This document shows, one piece after another, positions 53,187 to 62,989 of a stretch of 64,000 nt of DNA. The stretch is from CAVUNY01 sp963843535 (lineage in GTDB: Bacteria > Chloroflexota > Anaerolineae > Anaerolineales > Anaerolineaceae): NCBI GenBank assembly GCA_963843535.1, contig CAWJKU010000004.1, forward strand, positions 1 through 64,000, given 5' to 3'. A program made the translations under genes and the position numbers. Numbering within the stretch: the stretch's first letter is position 1; each line of letters begins with the position of its first letter. Below the pieces are notes generated by a model that was not told the origin of the DNA, searched no databases, and saw only the letters and a program-made list of their open reading frames with translations.

Positions 53187-54326
53187 TCAGGGGGATAAGG
53201 GTAGATCGAGCCATTCACCGCCCTGGTAAGCAGAACGGTAAGCAGCTTCGATAATTTCCTGGGTTTGGGCAGCATCTCGAAAATCCACCGGTCCAGACTT
53301 GCCGTCAACCACATTAAGCAAGAAATCGTGGATTTCGGCTGTGTGCCGGTTGAGCATGTCTCCTTGTGAGAATTTCTTTTCGGGCCAGATCATCCCAATG
53401 GGACGCTCACCCGCTGATGTCTCTGGAATTTGATCGCTGATCTGCCAATGCTTTTTATTGAGATCGTAATAAGATAGGGCCTCGGGTCGATCGCTGCTAA
53501 AGCTGAGTGCTCCTTTGCTGCCGTGAATTTCAAACCCTGTCAGCTCACCTGCACCAGCGGCCAGGCGTGAAACCTCCAATGAGCCAACACCTCCGCCTGG
53601 AAGCTCCAGCAGGCAGTGCGTCCAATCATCCACATCCACGGTTTCAAGGGTGGTACTCCCGGCGTTGGCAGGTCTTTTGTTAATAAAGGTTCGCATCTCT
53701 GCCCGGAGCCGGACCGGCGTGCCGAAAAAATAGCGAACCAGGTTTGCCAGGTGGCTGCCCAGGTCCTGGAAAGCCCCTCCGCCAGACTGATCAAATTTCA
53801 GCCGCCAGGTAATGGGTCGCTTGAGGTCGAGGTAACTGGCGTGATATTTAAAAGCCCGGAATTGAAGCACATCACCAATCTGACCTTCATCTAGCAATCG
53901 TTTCGCCTGGCGGATCGCAGGCGAGAAACGCATGGTGTAGGCAACCTGAGTGACGGCGTGGGTGGTCTCAGCCAGGTTTGCCAGGATCAAGGCATCGGGG
54001 TAGTTCATTGCCAGCGGCTTTTCGCAATAAACTGCCACACCCTCTGCCAGGGCTCGCTGAACTTGAGAGAAATGCAGACGATTCGGTGTGCAGATATCCA
54101 CGGCATCCAGCTGTTGTGCATAAAATTCGTCGGGGCTGAGGGTCACAACTTGAAAATCACTCGCGTCGGCCAGGTCAGCATCTTTTGCCAGCTGGGATCG
54201 CTGCAATGCGATCAGGCGGGGTGTCACCTTGGGATTTTTCGTACTGATTGGCAGATTGCGGTAGGCCAGCGTATGCAGTTTTCCAATCGTTCCAAAACCA
54301 ATGAGCCCGATCCGAATCTCTTTCAT
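53187..54326 (-). CDS. Gfo/Idh/MocA-family oxidoreductase
   Basis: A 379-residue protein. N-terminal Rossmann fold IRIGLIGFGTIGKLHTLAY (4-22), the VYCEKPLAMN motif (catalytic Lys) and a C-terminal domain with FQDLGSHLANLVRYFFG. The family oxidises or reduces sugars and sugar-like alcohols with NAD(P). ATG 54326 has GAGGATC upstream. It is convergent with the PTS operon and 133 bp from a second family member in the opposite orientation. Confidence 0.85.
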   Translation of the reverse strand: MKEIRIGLIGFGTIGKLHTLAYRNLPISTKNPKVTPRLIALQRSQLAKDADLADASDFQVVTLSPDEFYAQQLDAVDICTPNRLHFSQVQRALAEGVAVYCEKPLAMNYPDALILANLAETTHAVTQVAYTMRFSPAIRQAKRLLDEGQIGDVLQFRAFKYHASYLDLKRPITWRLKFDQSGGGAFQDLGSHLANLVRYFFGTPVRLRAEMRTFINKRPANAGSTTLETVDVDDWTHCLLELPGGGVGSLEVSRLAAGAGELTGFEIHGSKGALSFSSDRPEALSYYDLNKKHWQISDQIPETSAGERPIGMIWPEKKFSQGDMLNRHTAEIHDFLLNVVDGKSGPVDFRDAAQTQEIIEAAYRSAYQGGEWLDLPLSP

Positions 54327-54459
54327 ATAGATCCTCTTAACCCTTCTCAATAATTTCGGAATGGAGTTGGTATAAAATATACCACAGCCGAAAGATTAAC
54401 CAATCTGCCATTTCTATCTTTTAAATGTAAAAAAATCCTTTGTGAAGCAGGAGAAAACC

Positions 54460-55392
54460 ATGTTAATCGGAGTGATTGGCCTGGGAGAGATCGCTAAAAA
54501 AGCCTATTTGCCCATCCTTGCTTCATTAGAAGGAATTGACCTGGCACTTTGTTCTCGCTCAGCAGAAAATGTAGCCCGAGTGCAAAACCAGTATCGCATT
54601 CCAAGGGCTACCACTCATCTGGATGAATTAATCAGGATGGGAATTCAGGCAGCATTTGTGCTAACTCCTTCAGAAACCCACGCCTCGATCACTACCGAAC
54701 TGCTGGAATACGGGGTAGACGTCTTTCTTGAGAAACCAGCGACCCTTCATTCCAATGAAACCCTGGCACTGGCTGAACTGGCTGACAAAGGCGGGAGGGT
54801 ACTGATGGTTGGTTTCAACCGGCGGTACGCCCCGCTGCACGTGCTGGCCCGCCAGACCTGGCAAGGAAAGATGATTGGCATGGCTCTCTTCCAAAAGTAT
54901 CGGACGAATGCTTCTCATCCGCATCTTGAGCACCAGTTCACCGATGATACCATCCACCTGATTGACCTGCTGCGTTTTTTCTGCGGCGAGGGCCAGGTGG
55001 TGAATACCATCCAATATACCGACCCTGAACGGCTGCTGGGGGCTGCCAGTACAGTTGCGTTGGAACGCGGCGGTTATGCGATGGTGATCACTGGCCTGCA
55101 AGCTGGCCGCTGGCAGGAGACATATACCTTGAACGGCTCCGGCCAAACCTTAATCGTGGATGCCTTCGCTCGCATGCGTATGATTGGAAAACAAGGGGAG
55201 TATGTACAGGAAGAATCGTACGCCTCTTCATGGACCACAACTTTAGAAGGGCGAGGCTTCAATGGACAAATCGACCATTTTCTGGACTGCATCAAAAGGC
55301 GCAGCCAGCCGCTTACATCCGGGTGGGATTGCTTAAAGACGCAGCTGCTGATGGAACAAATGGTGGCTGCGGTGTCTCATACCCAATCATAG
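54460..55392 (+). CDS. Gfo/Idh/MocA-family oxidoreductase
   Basis: A 310-residue protein. Rossmann motif LIGVIGLGEIAKKAYLPIL, VFLEKPATLHSNE with the catalytic Lys, and DDTIHLIDLLRFFCG in the C-terminal domain. ATG 54460 is preferred to an in-frame GTG 18 bp upstream because AGGAGA lies 5 bases before it. Likely sugar dehydrogenase; substrate not predictable. It shares the divergent 54327-54459 region with the previous gene, a probable shared promoter zone. Confidence 0.8.
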   Translation: MLIGVIGLGEIAKKAYLPILASLEGIDLALCSRSAENVARVQNQYRIPRATTHLDELIRMGIQAAFVLTPSETHASITTELLEYGVDVFLEKPATLHSNETLALAELADKGGRVLMVGFNRRYAPLHVLARQTWQGKMIGMALFQKYRTNASHPHLEHQFTDDTIHLIDLLRFFCGEGQVVNTIQYTDPERLLGAASTVALERGGYAMVITGLQAGRWQETYTLNGSGQTLIVDAFARMRMIGKQGEYVQEESYASSWTTTLEGRGFNGQIDHFLDCIKRRSQPLTSGWDCLKTQLLMEQMVAAVSHTQS

Positions 55393-55573
55393 CCTATCCA
55401 TCATCTTATCTCTGGAGTCAGAGATCAATTCCGCTCATAATCCGGGATATTGTGGGTGAATCCCTCGTATAGATAAAGGGTGCTTCGAATTGCCGCTGAC
55501 GCAGCCGTTCTGACTGCATTAAGCCTGCCTCAGCCTTTGCCCGTCGGATTACTGAAGCGCCTAGGCGGGTTAA

Positions 55574-56362
55574 TTAGCCCCTGGCCTGCCGGTCCTGTGC
55601 GATGAGCAGCTTGATCGCTGCCACCGCCACCTGGATCGAGCGGTTGATATCCAGAAGGGCGTTCAGGCGGGCCTCCTCTTCGGGTGTCTCTACCTTTTCG
55701 GTCGGGTCGCCGATGACCAACATCACCCCTCCGGCGCGCTTGCGGTGCATCCCGGCGATGATGAGAAGCGCTGCAGCTTCCATTTCGGAGCAGATTGCGC
55801 CGCCGGCTTTCCAGGCTTTCCAGTTCGCCAGCAGCCGGTCAGAGATCGGCATGCGGGCCGGCTCGATTTCGCCATAAAACGAATCCTTGGAATGGGATAC
55901 GCCTACATGATAAGGCAATCCGGACTGAATCGCCGCCTCGCGCAGGGCAACGACCACGTCCAGGTCGGCGACGGCGGGATATTCGATGGGCAGATATTGG
56001 GAGGTGGTGCCTTCATCGCGGATTGCCCCGGTGACGATTGCCAGGTCGCCGTTGCGGCTGTCTTCCTGGACCGCGCCGGCTGTGCCCACGCGAATGAAGG
56101 TATGCACGCCCAGCTTGATCAGCTCTTCGACCGCGATGGCGGTGGAGGGGCAGCCGATGCCAGTGGAGGTCACTGAAACCGGTTCACCCAGCAGCGTGCC
56201 GGTATAGGTGGTGTATTCGCGGTTCGAGGCGATAAAACGCGGCTGATCGAAATAAGAGGCGATCAATTCGCAGCGGCCTGGGTCTCCGGGCAGCAAAACG
56301 TATTTACCCACATCCTCCGGCCGCAGGTGAACATGGTACTGCATGTTAGCATCGACACGCAT
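55574..56362 (-). CDS. Uridine phosphorylase-like nucleoside phosphorylase
   Basis: A 262-residue PNP/UDP-family protein: VLLPGDPGRCELIASYF (phosphate site), FIRVGTAGAVQEDSRNGDLA, and GAICSEMEAAALLIIAGMHR (ribose-binding EMEAA). It splits a nucleoside with phosphate to base and ribose-1-phosphate; the DPGR and EMEAA pattern fits uridine phosphorylase, though other pyrimidine nucleosides are possible. ATG 56362 has AGGAG 8 bases upstream. Confidence 0.85.
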   Translation of the reverse strand: MRVDANMQYHVHLRPEDVGKYVLLPGDPGRCELIASYFDQPRFIASNREYTTYTGTLLGEPVSVTSTGIGCPSTAIAVEELIKLGVHTFIRVGTAGAVQEDSRNGDLAIVTGAIRDEGTTSQYLPIEYPAVADLDVVVALREAAIQSGLPYHVGVSHSKDSFYGEIEPARMPISDRLLANWKAWKAGGAICSEMEAAALLIIAGMHRKRAGGVMLVIGDPTEKVETPEEEARLNALLDINRSIQVAVAAIKLLIAQDRQARG

Positions 56363-56678
56363 TTTGGTAAACTCCTGTATGGGGTTTCGTGAAAAGCTCA
56401 CCTTAATTGATTATAACGTTGATCACCAGCCCGTCAACGATAGATACGGTCACCCCGAGCGGCGCCGGCGATGCCTTCGGCGCGTTTGTGAATCGGCAAC
56501 TCGGACGAAATCACTTCGCCATGGAACTTCCCCGTTGCTGGAAAACATCCTCCTGCTCAGTTGACCTGCGACAGCGGGTATTATTTTCATCTTCGGTCAC
56601 TGCCAAGCGTTCCCTAAGGAATTGGCATGGTTCGATCCGCTCGTCTGGGAAGGGTCTCACATTACCCCAGGTGAAATT
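56363..56678. other. Intergenic region with a short pfkB-like fragment
   Basis: On the plus strand 56440-56510 reads IDTVTPSGAGDAFGAFVNRQ, close to the C-terminal PfkB sugar kinase signature (DTxGAGDAF), with no kinase before or after it. This could be a remnant of a lost kinase. No other gene is visible. Confidence 0.35.
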
Positions 56679-57281
56679 TCAGATGTCAGTCGCCTTCTTT
56701 ATTAACTGGCTTAGCTTTTCGGGATCATGCACTATTTTGCGCAATAGCTCAATATCGAGCCTTCCTGTTCGCATCAGCTGCAGCATATTTGTTAATTCTC
56801 CTTTACCAGCCAGTTCAGCATACAACCTGGCCTGCTGCCTGGGCGGAAATTCCGTATAACCCGGAATATTAAGAAAGTAGCTTAACTGTAATTTTGGGGA
56901 ACGTGGAACAGCTGAACAGAGCATTGGGCCCGGTACGCCAGTCAGCTACAACCTGGCTGCTGCCTTCGAAACGTATACCGGAATCTGCGACATCAGCCGG
57001 TTATTCACCTCGCGTAACATTTGAAACAATAAATTAAGCTCCTGGTTTTGTGCTTCCCTCCACGGGGCTGCAGTAGAAACCCGTGGCGCGGATGGTCGTG
57101 GCATTGGAGCTTGATACGAGCGGCGAACCTGCATCCATAGGTTGCCTCGGCTGGGCACAGAAACAAACCGAAAAGAAGGCAGCAGGATGCCTGTTAATGC
57201 TTTGCCCATTACACAACTGGTATCCAGTCCGAAAACTTTGTCTCGATAGACAAAAGGCTGATTGGTGTCGGTATAGTTCAA
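56679..57281 (-). CDS. Hypothetical protein interrupted by in-frame TAG
   Basis: A frame from ATG 57281 stops at TAG 56946-56948, and the same frame is open again to 56679. The second part (ARLYAELAGKGELTNMLQLM, then RTGRLDIELLRKIVHDPEKL) is protein-like and helical. The two parts together would be about 200 residues. I do not recognise either part. It may be a nonsense-broken gene or two small genes. No clear ribosome site. Confidence 0.35.
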
Positions 57282-57387
57282 ATGGCCAACAATAATAACA
57301 ATTGAGTTATCATATGAGTATCATCGCTGCAATGCGCTGAGGCCGGACCGATTTTCACAGGTCGAAACCCAAAGGAGAAATTCTGAG

Positions 57388-58305
57388 ATGAAATATATAA
57401 AAATCCCCAACAGCGACATCAAAGCGTCAGAAATTTCGCTGGGCTGCATGCGAATTTCGAAAATGACCAATCCAGACATTTCGACCCTGATCCATACCGC
57501 TATGGATGAAGGGATTAACTTTTTTGACCACGCCGATATTTATGGGGGAGGAAAATCGGAAGAAAGATTTTCCGAAGCCCTGGATATGAACCCCAGCCTG
57601 CGCGAAAAAATATACCTCCAGACCAAATGCGGCATCCGCAAGGGCAGTTTTGACTTTTCCAAAGAGCATATTTTGGAAGCAGTGGATGGCAGCCTGGCGC
57701 GGTTGAGAACCGAATACGTGGATGTGCTCCTGCTGCACCGTCCGGATGCCCTGGTGGAGCCAGAAGAGGTTGCCGAAGCATTCACGATCCTACAAAACAG
57801 CGGCAAGGTCAAATATTTTGGGGTGAGCAATCAGAACCCGATGCAAATTGAGCTGTTGAGCAAATTCGTCAAGCAAAAAATCATCTTCAACCAGCTGCAA
57901 TTCAGCATCACCAACTCCGGTATGATCGACGCGGGGATCAATGTCAACATGCAAAATAATCCCTCTATCAATCGCGATGGAAGCATTTTAGATTACTGCC
58001 GCTTGAAGGAAATTACCATCCAGCCCTGGTCGCCGTTCCAATACGGTTTCTTCGAGGGTGTTTTTCTGGATAATGAGAAATTTCCCGAACTCAACCAAAA
58101 GATCAACACGATCGCGGCAGCCATGGGCGTCACCAACACGGCGATAGCCATCGCGTGGATTCTACGCCATCCTGCCAGGATGCAGCCCATTGTGGGCACC
58201 ACCAACCCGGGCCGTTTGAAGGATATATGCAGGGCATCCGGCGTTGAACTGACCCGCTCGGAATGGTACGAAATTTATATTGCGGCGGGAAACAAGCTGC
58301 CCTGA
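57388..58305 (+). CDS. Aldo/keto reductase
   Basis: A 305-residue AKR barrel with the catalytic tetrad D47 (INFFDHAD), Y52 (DIYGGGKSEERF), K80 (YLQTKCGI) and H117 (VDVLLLHRPD). YFGVSNQNPMQIELL and AIAWILRHPARMQPIVGTTN bind NADPH. It resembles the YdhF/YdbC-like group. The substrate is unknown; carbonyl reduction with NADPH is expected. AAAGGAG lies 9 bases upstream. Confidence 0.9.
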   Translation: MKYIKIPNSDIKASEISLGCMRISKMTNPDISTLIHTAMDEGINFFDHADIYGGGKSEERFSEALDMNPSLREKIYLQTKCGIRKGSFDFSKEHILEAVDGSLARLRTEYVDVLLLHRPDALVEPEEVAEAFTILQNSGKVKYFGVSNQNPMQIELLSKFVKQKIIFNQLQFSITNSGMIDAGINVNMQNNPSINRDGSILDYCRLKEITIQPWSPFQYGFFEGVFLDNEKFPELNQKINTIAAAMGVTNTAIAIAWILRHPARMQPIVGTTNPGRLKDICRASGVELTRSEWYEIYIAAGNKLP

Positions 58306-58469
58306 CAGAATTTTTTGCCCTTTTTGACGGTATTTTGCTTTCTCGGCGAAGTCAACCGGTTTCTGCCCGCCGGGACTTGCGGGCGGCGAAAATGAGCTGC
58401 TGGAGACAGGCGATTACGCCTGTTCGCGAGTCTACGATGAGCATGAAGAGAGTGCTGCCTTGCTACCCA

Positions 58470-59882
58470 TTAGCGTTGGATCACGACCGGCATGCCGACC
58501 ACGGACCAATCGTACAGCGCCTTGGCTTCGCTGGTTTTCGTCTCAATACAGCCGTAGGTGGCAGGTCTTCCCAGCAAATTGCCCCACAGCTCCACCCCAT
58601 TCCACAACTTCGGCAGCCCATGGATGCCGTTTTCGAGGGTGCCGGAATAATAGATGCCCATCCAATAAGGCATCCAAATATTAAAAGCGTTGCTGTAGGC
58701 GTTGGGTATTTTATCCAGCACCCTAAACGTGCCGATACGGGTGCTGTTGCCGATGCCAGTTGAAGCCACGAAGCTGAATACCAGCTCATCATTCTGGTAA
58801 GCGTAAAGGTGCTGCTCGGAAATGTCAATTAATATTCGCTTGCCGTCGACTCCTGGCGCGGCCTGGACTGAACCTGCCGTGGGCTGAGCAGAGGCTGGCT
58901 TTGAGCCGGCGGCAGGGATGGTGATCACCTGGCCCGCCCGAATAATCGATGGGTTGGCGAGGTTGTTGGCTGCGATCAGACTCTGTAAGGAAATATTATA
59001 GCGCTGGGCGATCAAACTTAAAGTATCGCCTGGCACTACCTTGTAGGTCGTATCCCCAACCGTGGGAATTTTTGTGGGGGTGGGAGATGGCAGCGGCGTG
59101 TTGGTGGGGAGTGCGGTCGGCGTGCTGGTGTTGGTGGGCGTGGGGGATGCCGTATACGTTGGGGTGGGGGATTGGGTGAGGGTCGCGGTGGGTGTCGCGG
59201 TGTAGGTGGAGGTGTAGGTCGCGGTCGGCGAGGCCGTCCAGGTGAGGCTGGGAGTTAGCGAGGGTGCCTGGGTTGTCGCGGCATTCAGCACGGTCTTGAC
59301 GATACTGATCAGCGCGTCATCCTGGCTTTCTGCTGGACGGGGGGGGCCACCCAGGGCGATCAATCCCGTCAGCACCGCCACCACTACCACAAGCATCGCG
59401 GCGTAGCGAAGCACGCGGCGCGGGGCCGGGCCAGATTGGGGTTGCGCGATTAAGACGGGCGCATCCGGCAAATCCTGGCTCATGGGTTGGGCGCTCTGGG
59501 GCTGTGCGGTTAAGACGGGCGCGGCGGGTAGATCAGGGCTAACAGGTTCAGCGCTTTGGGACTGCTCGATTATGACGGGAGCGGAAGATAGATCAAGGCT
59601 CGCGGGTTGGGTGCCCTGGCTGGCCTGACTTTTCAGCCATTCTTTCGCTGCCAAAACTCGCTGGCTGCCCGGGTTGGCCTGCAAGGCTCGGTCCAGGTAA
59701 TATTGGGCTGCTTTGGGGCTTGCTAAAAATGCCAACAACAGCCAGGGCTGTTCGGCCTGCGGATTCAGGGCTACCGCTTGTTCAGCAAAATGACGGGCAG
59801 CGCGCCGGTCGCCATTATCCAGAGCGCGCGAAGCGGCTTTGATGAGCGATTGGGTAGTGTTGTGGTCAGGGTTCATCTTCAC
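58470..59882 (-). CDS. L,D-transpeptidase with TPR, LysM and membrane anchor
   Basis: A 470-residue protein. An N-terminal TPR-like region (about 10-85) lies in the cytoplasm, then an acidic Pro/Gln repeat linker, a membrane helix at about 158-178 (AAMLVVVVAVLTGLIALGG), a long Thr/Pro-rich linker, a LysM domain (YKVVPGDTLSLIAQRYNISL) and a YkuD L,D-transpeptidase domain with IHGLP and GRPATYGCIE (catalytic Cys near 445). It would cross-link or anchor to peptidoglycan outside the membrane. The start is GTG 59882 or ATG 59876; no good ribosome site is seen. Confidence 0.85.
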   Translation of the reverse strand: MKMNPDHNTTQSLIKAASRALDNGDRRAARHFAEQAVALNPQAEQPWLLLAFLASPKAAQYYLDRALQANPGSQRVLAAKEWLKSQASQGTQPASLDLSSAPVIIEQSQSAEPVSPDLPAAPVLTAQPQSAQPMSQDLPDAPVLIAQPQSGPAPRRVLRYAAMLVVVVAVLTGLIALGGPPRPAESQDDALISIVKTVLNAATTQAPSLTPSLTWTASPTATYTSTYTATPTATLTQSPTPTYTASPTPTNTSTPTALPTNTPLPSPTPTKIPTVGDTTYKVVPGDTLSLIAQRYNISLQSLIAANNLANPSIIRAGQVITIPAAGSKPASAQPTAGSVQAAPGVDGKRILIDISEQHLYAYQNDELVFSFVASTGIGNSTRIGTFRVLDKIPNAYSNAFNIWMPYWMGIYYSGTLENGIHGLPKLWNGVELWGNLLGRPATYGCIETKTSEAKALYDWSVVGMPVVIQR

Positions 59883-60102
59883 TATTTATTTTACACAGAA
59901 CCATAATAATGATATGACGATCGAACAAAACTGTATGCAATTATTAAGCCAGGACTCATGGTGATTGAAATATTGAGATTAGTATGATCCATCCTGCCGC
60001 GCTCAGAATTCGACATTATTGATGTTTTGGAGTATTATTGTCAAAAATTTATGACTAATTTTACACGATATTAAGAAAAGGAACACTGAAAAGAAGGGCA
60101 GT

Positions 60103-60702
60103 ATGAAGAGAACCAACCGGCAATTGATCCGCGAGACCCAAAGAAAACAAAAGATGCGCAGCAGGATACTGATTATCGGCACATCCATCCTGGCGCTGAT
60201 CGTTGTCATTGCAGTCATTCTAATTACCGCAAATAATAATCCTGTATCCGCCGGGCCGATGGGGGATGTAGTCCCAATTACTTCCAGAGACCACGTACCT
60301 AACACCACGGTTCCCGGCCCATATAACTCGAATCCGCCAGCGGGCGGCCCGCATTTTGATACGAATTTTCTGGCTAAGTTTTACCAGGAAGCCGACCTGG
60401 CGACGCTTCCCAAAAATCCTCAAGGCTACCTGGTGCACAGCCTGGAACATGGCTATGTGATCTTTTGGTACAACTGCCAGGCAGCCAACACGGATTGTTC
60501 AGCATTGAAACAAACGATTAAGCAAGTGATGGATGAAGAGGGGGGCATCAAGCTGATTGCCTTTCCCTGGACAGATATGGATGTTCCCCTGGCAATGACC
60601 TCCTGGGGGCGCATCCTCAAATTCCAAAGTCCTGACCCCTCCTTGATGAAGCAGTTCGTCCAAAGGAACCGTTATCAGGCGCCGGAACCTGATGCTTCCT
60701 GA
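60103..60702 (+). CDS. DUF3105 membrane protein
   Basis: A 199-residue protein with a basic N-terminus, one helix (about 22-43, ILIIGTSILALIVVIAVIL) and an extracytoplasmic DUF3105 domain: YNSNPPAGGPHFD, LVHSLEHGYVIFWYNC, and IAFPWTDMDVPLAMTSWGR. The His-rich pattern suggests metal binding; function is unknown. A weak AAGGGCAGT site precedes ATG 60103. Confidence 0.8.
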   Translation: MKRTNRQLIRETQRKQKMRSRILIIGTSILALIVVIAVILITANNNPVSAGPMGDVVPITSRDHVPNTTVPGPYNSNPPAGGPHFDTNFLAKFYQEADLATLPKNPQGYLVHSLEHGYVIFWYNCQAANTDCSALKQTIKQVMDEEGGIKLIAFPWTDMDVPLAMTSWGRILKFQSPDPSLMKQFVQRNRYQAPEPDAS

Positions 60703-60753
60703 AGGTTTGCCAGCACGATGTAACATTCGCGAGGGCAAGAAAATTCATTTTTT

Positions 60754-60790
60754 GCAGTGTTTGGGGCAGTTTCACTGCCCCAAACACTGC
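60754..60790 (+). terminator. Perfect hairpin terminator
   Basis: Seventeen-base exact arms GCAGTGTTTGGGGCAGT (60754-60770) and its complement (60774-60790) around a 3-nt loop. T-runs lie on both sides (ATTTTTT before, ATTTTG after), so it could terminate in either direction. It follows the DUF3105 gene. Confidence 0.8.
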
Positions 60791-60978
60791 ATTTTGTAAG
60801 AATCCTCTCCCTGAATTGGGTGAGGCGTCGGGGTGGGGAGATTGGTTAGAAAAATCACGAACAAGATATTCGGGTTTGTTATTTTTTATAGTAATATGAA
60901 CAGAGTTGCTGGTGATTATTGATCCTTCGGAAGTGAATCACCCTAAGCGATTAACCCATATCTCAGGAGGAAAGTGAA

Positions 60979-61941
60979 ATGTCGATCCTTGTTACCGGGG
61001 GCACGGGTTTTATTGGCGCGGAGGTCGTCCGCCAATTGCTGGCAGAGGGTGAGCCAGAAATCCATGTGGTGCATCACAGCGGTAATTTTCAGCGGTTGCG
61101 GGATATTACGGACCGACTCGATATGATTCAGGCCGATCTGGCCGATCTGGCAAAGATCTCTGCCATCGTGGCGCACATCCGCCCGCGGGTGATTTACCAC
61201 CTGGGGGCTATGCTGACATTTCCCAGTGAGGGCGACCCTCAAACCTCCATCCAATCCAATGCCTTTGGTACCTACGCTCTAATGGAAGCCGCCCGCCTGA
61301 ACGGGGTGTCGCAGTTCTTATTTTCGAGCAGCATCAGTACGTATGGGCCAGATACCCAGGAGAGCACGCTCACGGATTTTTCCCCGCAGCGTCCGGTGAC
61401 GATTTATGGGACAGCCAAGGTGTTTTGCGAGCTGTTGGGCTCGTATTACCGGCGCAGGTATGGCTTGGATTACCGCGGGCTGCGCTACCCTTCGGTGATT
61501 GGACCCGGGGTAAAGACCCCAGGGCCGCTGCAGTTTACCAGCTGGATTGTTGAAGAATGTGCCCGGGGAAGGCCATTCACGGTAGAGGCTCCCCCAGAAA
61601 CAGCCGTTCCGATTGTGTATTTCAGGGAAGCAGCGCGGGCGATCATCCAGCTGGGGAGAGCGCCCGGGTCGAGCATCCAGACGGTCAATTACCTGGTGGA
61701 TGGCCTAAAACCAACCCCGACCATCGGTGAGCTGGGGGCTATTGTTCGACAAAAAATGCCCGGTGCCCAGATCCAGTTTAAGCCGGATCCGGAAAAACAG
61801 GCGCTGCTCAAGATATTAGCCCGACCAGTGGATGACAGCCGGGCCCGGTCTGAGTGGGGCTGGAACCCGATTTTCACGCCGGAAGCAATCGTGGAAGATT
61901 TTTTGGCAGAAATGGCCTTACACCCTGAACGATACCAATAG
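60979..61941 (+). CDS. NAD-dependent epimerase/dehydratase (extended SDR)
   Basis: A 320-residue extended SDR: ILVTGGTGFIGAEVVRQLL (3-21), SSSISTYG, and the catalytic Tyr143/Lys147 in IYGTAKVFCELLG. The YxxxK and RYPSVIGPGVKTPG region resemble bacterial L-threonine 3-dehydrogenase-type SDRs, but UDP-sugar epimerases look alike. AGGAGG lies 7 bases upstream of ATG 60979. Confidence 0.8.
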   Translation: MSILVTGGTGFIGAEVVRQLLAEGEPEIHVVHHSGNFQRLRDITDRLDMIQADLADLAKISAIVAHIRPRVIYHLGAMLTFPSEGDPQTSIQSNAFGTYALMEAARLNGVSQFLFSSSISTYGPDTQESTLTDFSPQRPVTIYGTAKVFCELLGSYYRRRYGLDYRGLRYPSVIGPGVKTPGPLQFTSWIVEECARGRPFTVEAPPETAVPIVYFREAARAIIQLGRAPGSSIQTVNYLVDGLKPTPTIGELGAIVRQKMPGAQIQFKPDPEKQALLKILARPVDDSRARSEWGWNPIFTPEAIVEDFLAEMALHPERYQ

Positions 61942-62267
61942 ATAGCTCATACGCCGGCGCGCATAGCGGCGATGAACGGCGGCTGCTTTTTAATTCAAAA
62001 ACTAAAAAAGCCTGTCGCGCTGGCGCGGACCACGCAAAATGAGAAACCGTCATTGCGAGCGCAGCGAAGCAATCTCGTGACAAAAAAGATTGCTTCGGCC
62101 CAAAGAACGGGCCTCGCAATGACCGATTCATCATATAAGAATTGAGAACAATATTGAAAATGTATTTATATTTTATTATCTAAAATTTAGAATACATTAA
62201 TGTTGAGATCGCATAACCGGATTACGATTGTGGGGTCAAAAATTTATTTTGAAGGGAATTGATCTTA
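61942..62267. other. Intergenic region with second 135-bp repeat
   Basis: Holds the inverted repeat copy at 62005-62139 and an AT-rich stretch to 62267 that may contain the DoxX promoter. No gene is seen. Confidence 0.5.
62005..62139 (-). repeat. 135-bp palindromic repeat, copy 2
   Basis: Reverse complement of 41509-41643 with no mismatch in 135 bp. The flanks differ. The separation of 20.4 kb means that recombination between the copies would invert the PTS-to-epimerase segment. Confidence 0.85.
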
Positions 62268-62861
62268 ATGGTAAAAACTGACGTTGTTGATCCCAAAATG
62301 AGCGGTAAAAATCTGATCTTCATAGAAGAATCCCCCATCGCCCGGACGCTATTTGGGGATGTACGCTTGAGCTGGATCTGGTTGATCATCCGCCTGTATG
62401 CCGGTTATGAATGGTTTTCAGCCGGTCTGGAGAAAATCCAGGATCCGAACTGGTTCGGCGCAAATGCAGGGACCTCGATGACTGGTTTTATTAACGGTGC
62501 TTTGTCCAAGACTACCGGCGCGCATCCTACCGTCCAGGCCTGGTACGGCTGGTTCTTGCAGAATGTGGTGCTTCCCAATGCTTCCTTGTGGAGTTATTTA
62601 ATTACTTTGGGTGAACTGCTGGTGGGTATTGCGCTAATTCTGGGACTATTCACCGGAATCGCGGCCTTTTTTGGCGGATTTATGAACATGAATTACCTGA
62701 TGGCTGGCACGGTTTCGACCAACCCGATGCTCTTTGTGCTTGCCACCTGGCTGGTGCTGGCCTGGCGCACGGCTGGCTGGATAGGCCTGGACCGCTGGGT
62801 TCTGCAGGCTCTGGGCACACCCTGGCGTCCGGGGAAAATCTTCCAGGAAAAACGGGTGTAA
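62268..62861 (+). CDS. DoxX-family membrane protein
   Basis: A 197-residue protein with four helices: IWLIIRLYAGYEWFSAGLEK, SYLITLGELLVGIALILGL, AAFFGGFMNMNYLMAGTVST and FVLATWLVLAWRTAGWIGLD. The pattern matches DoxX/DoxD-type proteins (thiosulfate:quinone oxidoreductase subunit relatives and MadB-like carriers). ATG 62268 follows GAAGGGAATT. Function unknown; a redox link to sulfur compounds is possible. Confidence 0.8.
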   Translation: MVKTDVVDPKMSGKNLIFIEESPIARTLFGDVRLSWIWLIIRLYAGYEWFSAGLEKIQDPNWFGANAGTSMTGFINGALSKTTGAHPTVQAWYGWFLQNVVLPNASLWSYLITLGELLVGIALILGLFTGIAAFFGGFMNMNYLMAGTVSTNPMLFVLATWLVLAWRTAGWIGLDRWVLQALGTPWRPGKIFQEKRV

Positions 62862-62901
62862 GAGGTAAAATCGCCACCGGCGATCCATTTTATAATAAAA
62901 T

Positions 62902-62959
62902 AATCCCAGCATTAGCTGGGATTGCTCCTCCTGGCACAATGGATGCCAGGAGTTTTTTT
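62902..62959 (+). terminator. Double hairpin, the second an intrinsic terminator
   Basis: The first stem is AATCCCAGC/GCTGGGATT (62902-62910, 62915-62923). The second is CTCCTGGC/GCCAGGAG (62928-62935, 62945-62952) followed by seven T. It ends the DoxX transcript. Confidence 0.8.
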
Positions 62960-62989
62960 ACCTGACCCGTACCGGGTGATAGAGGAAAC

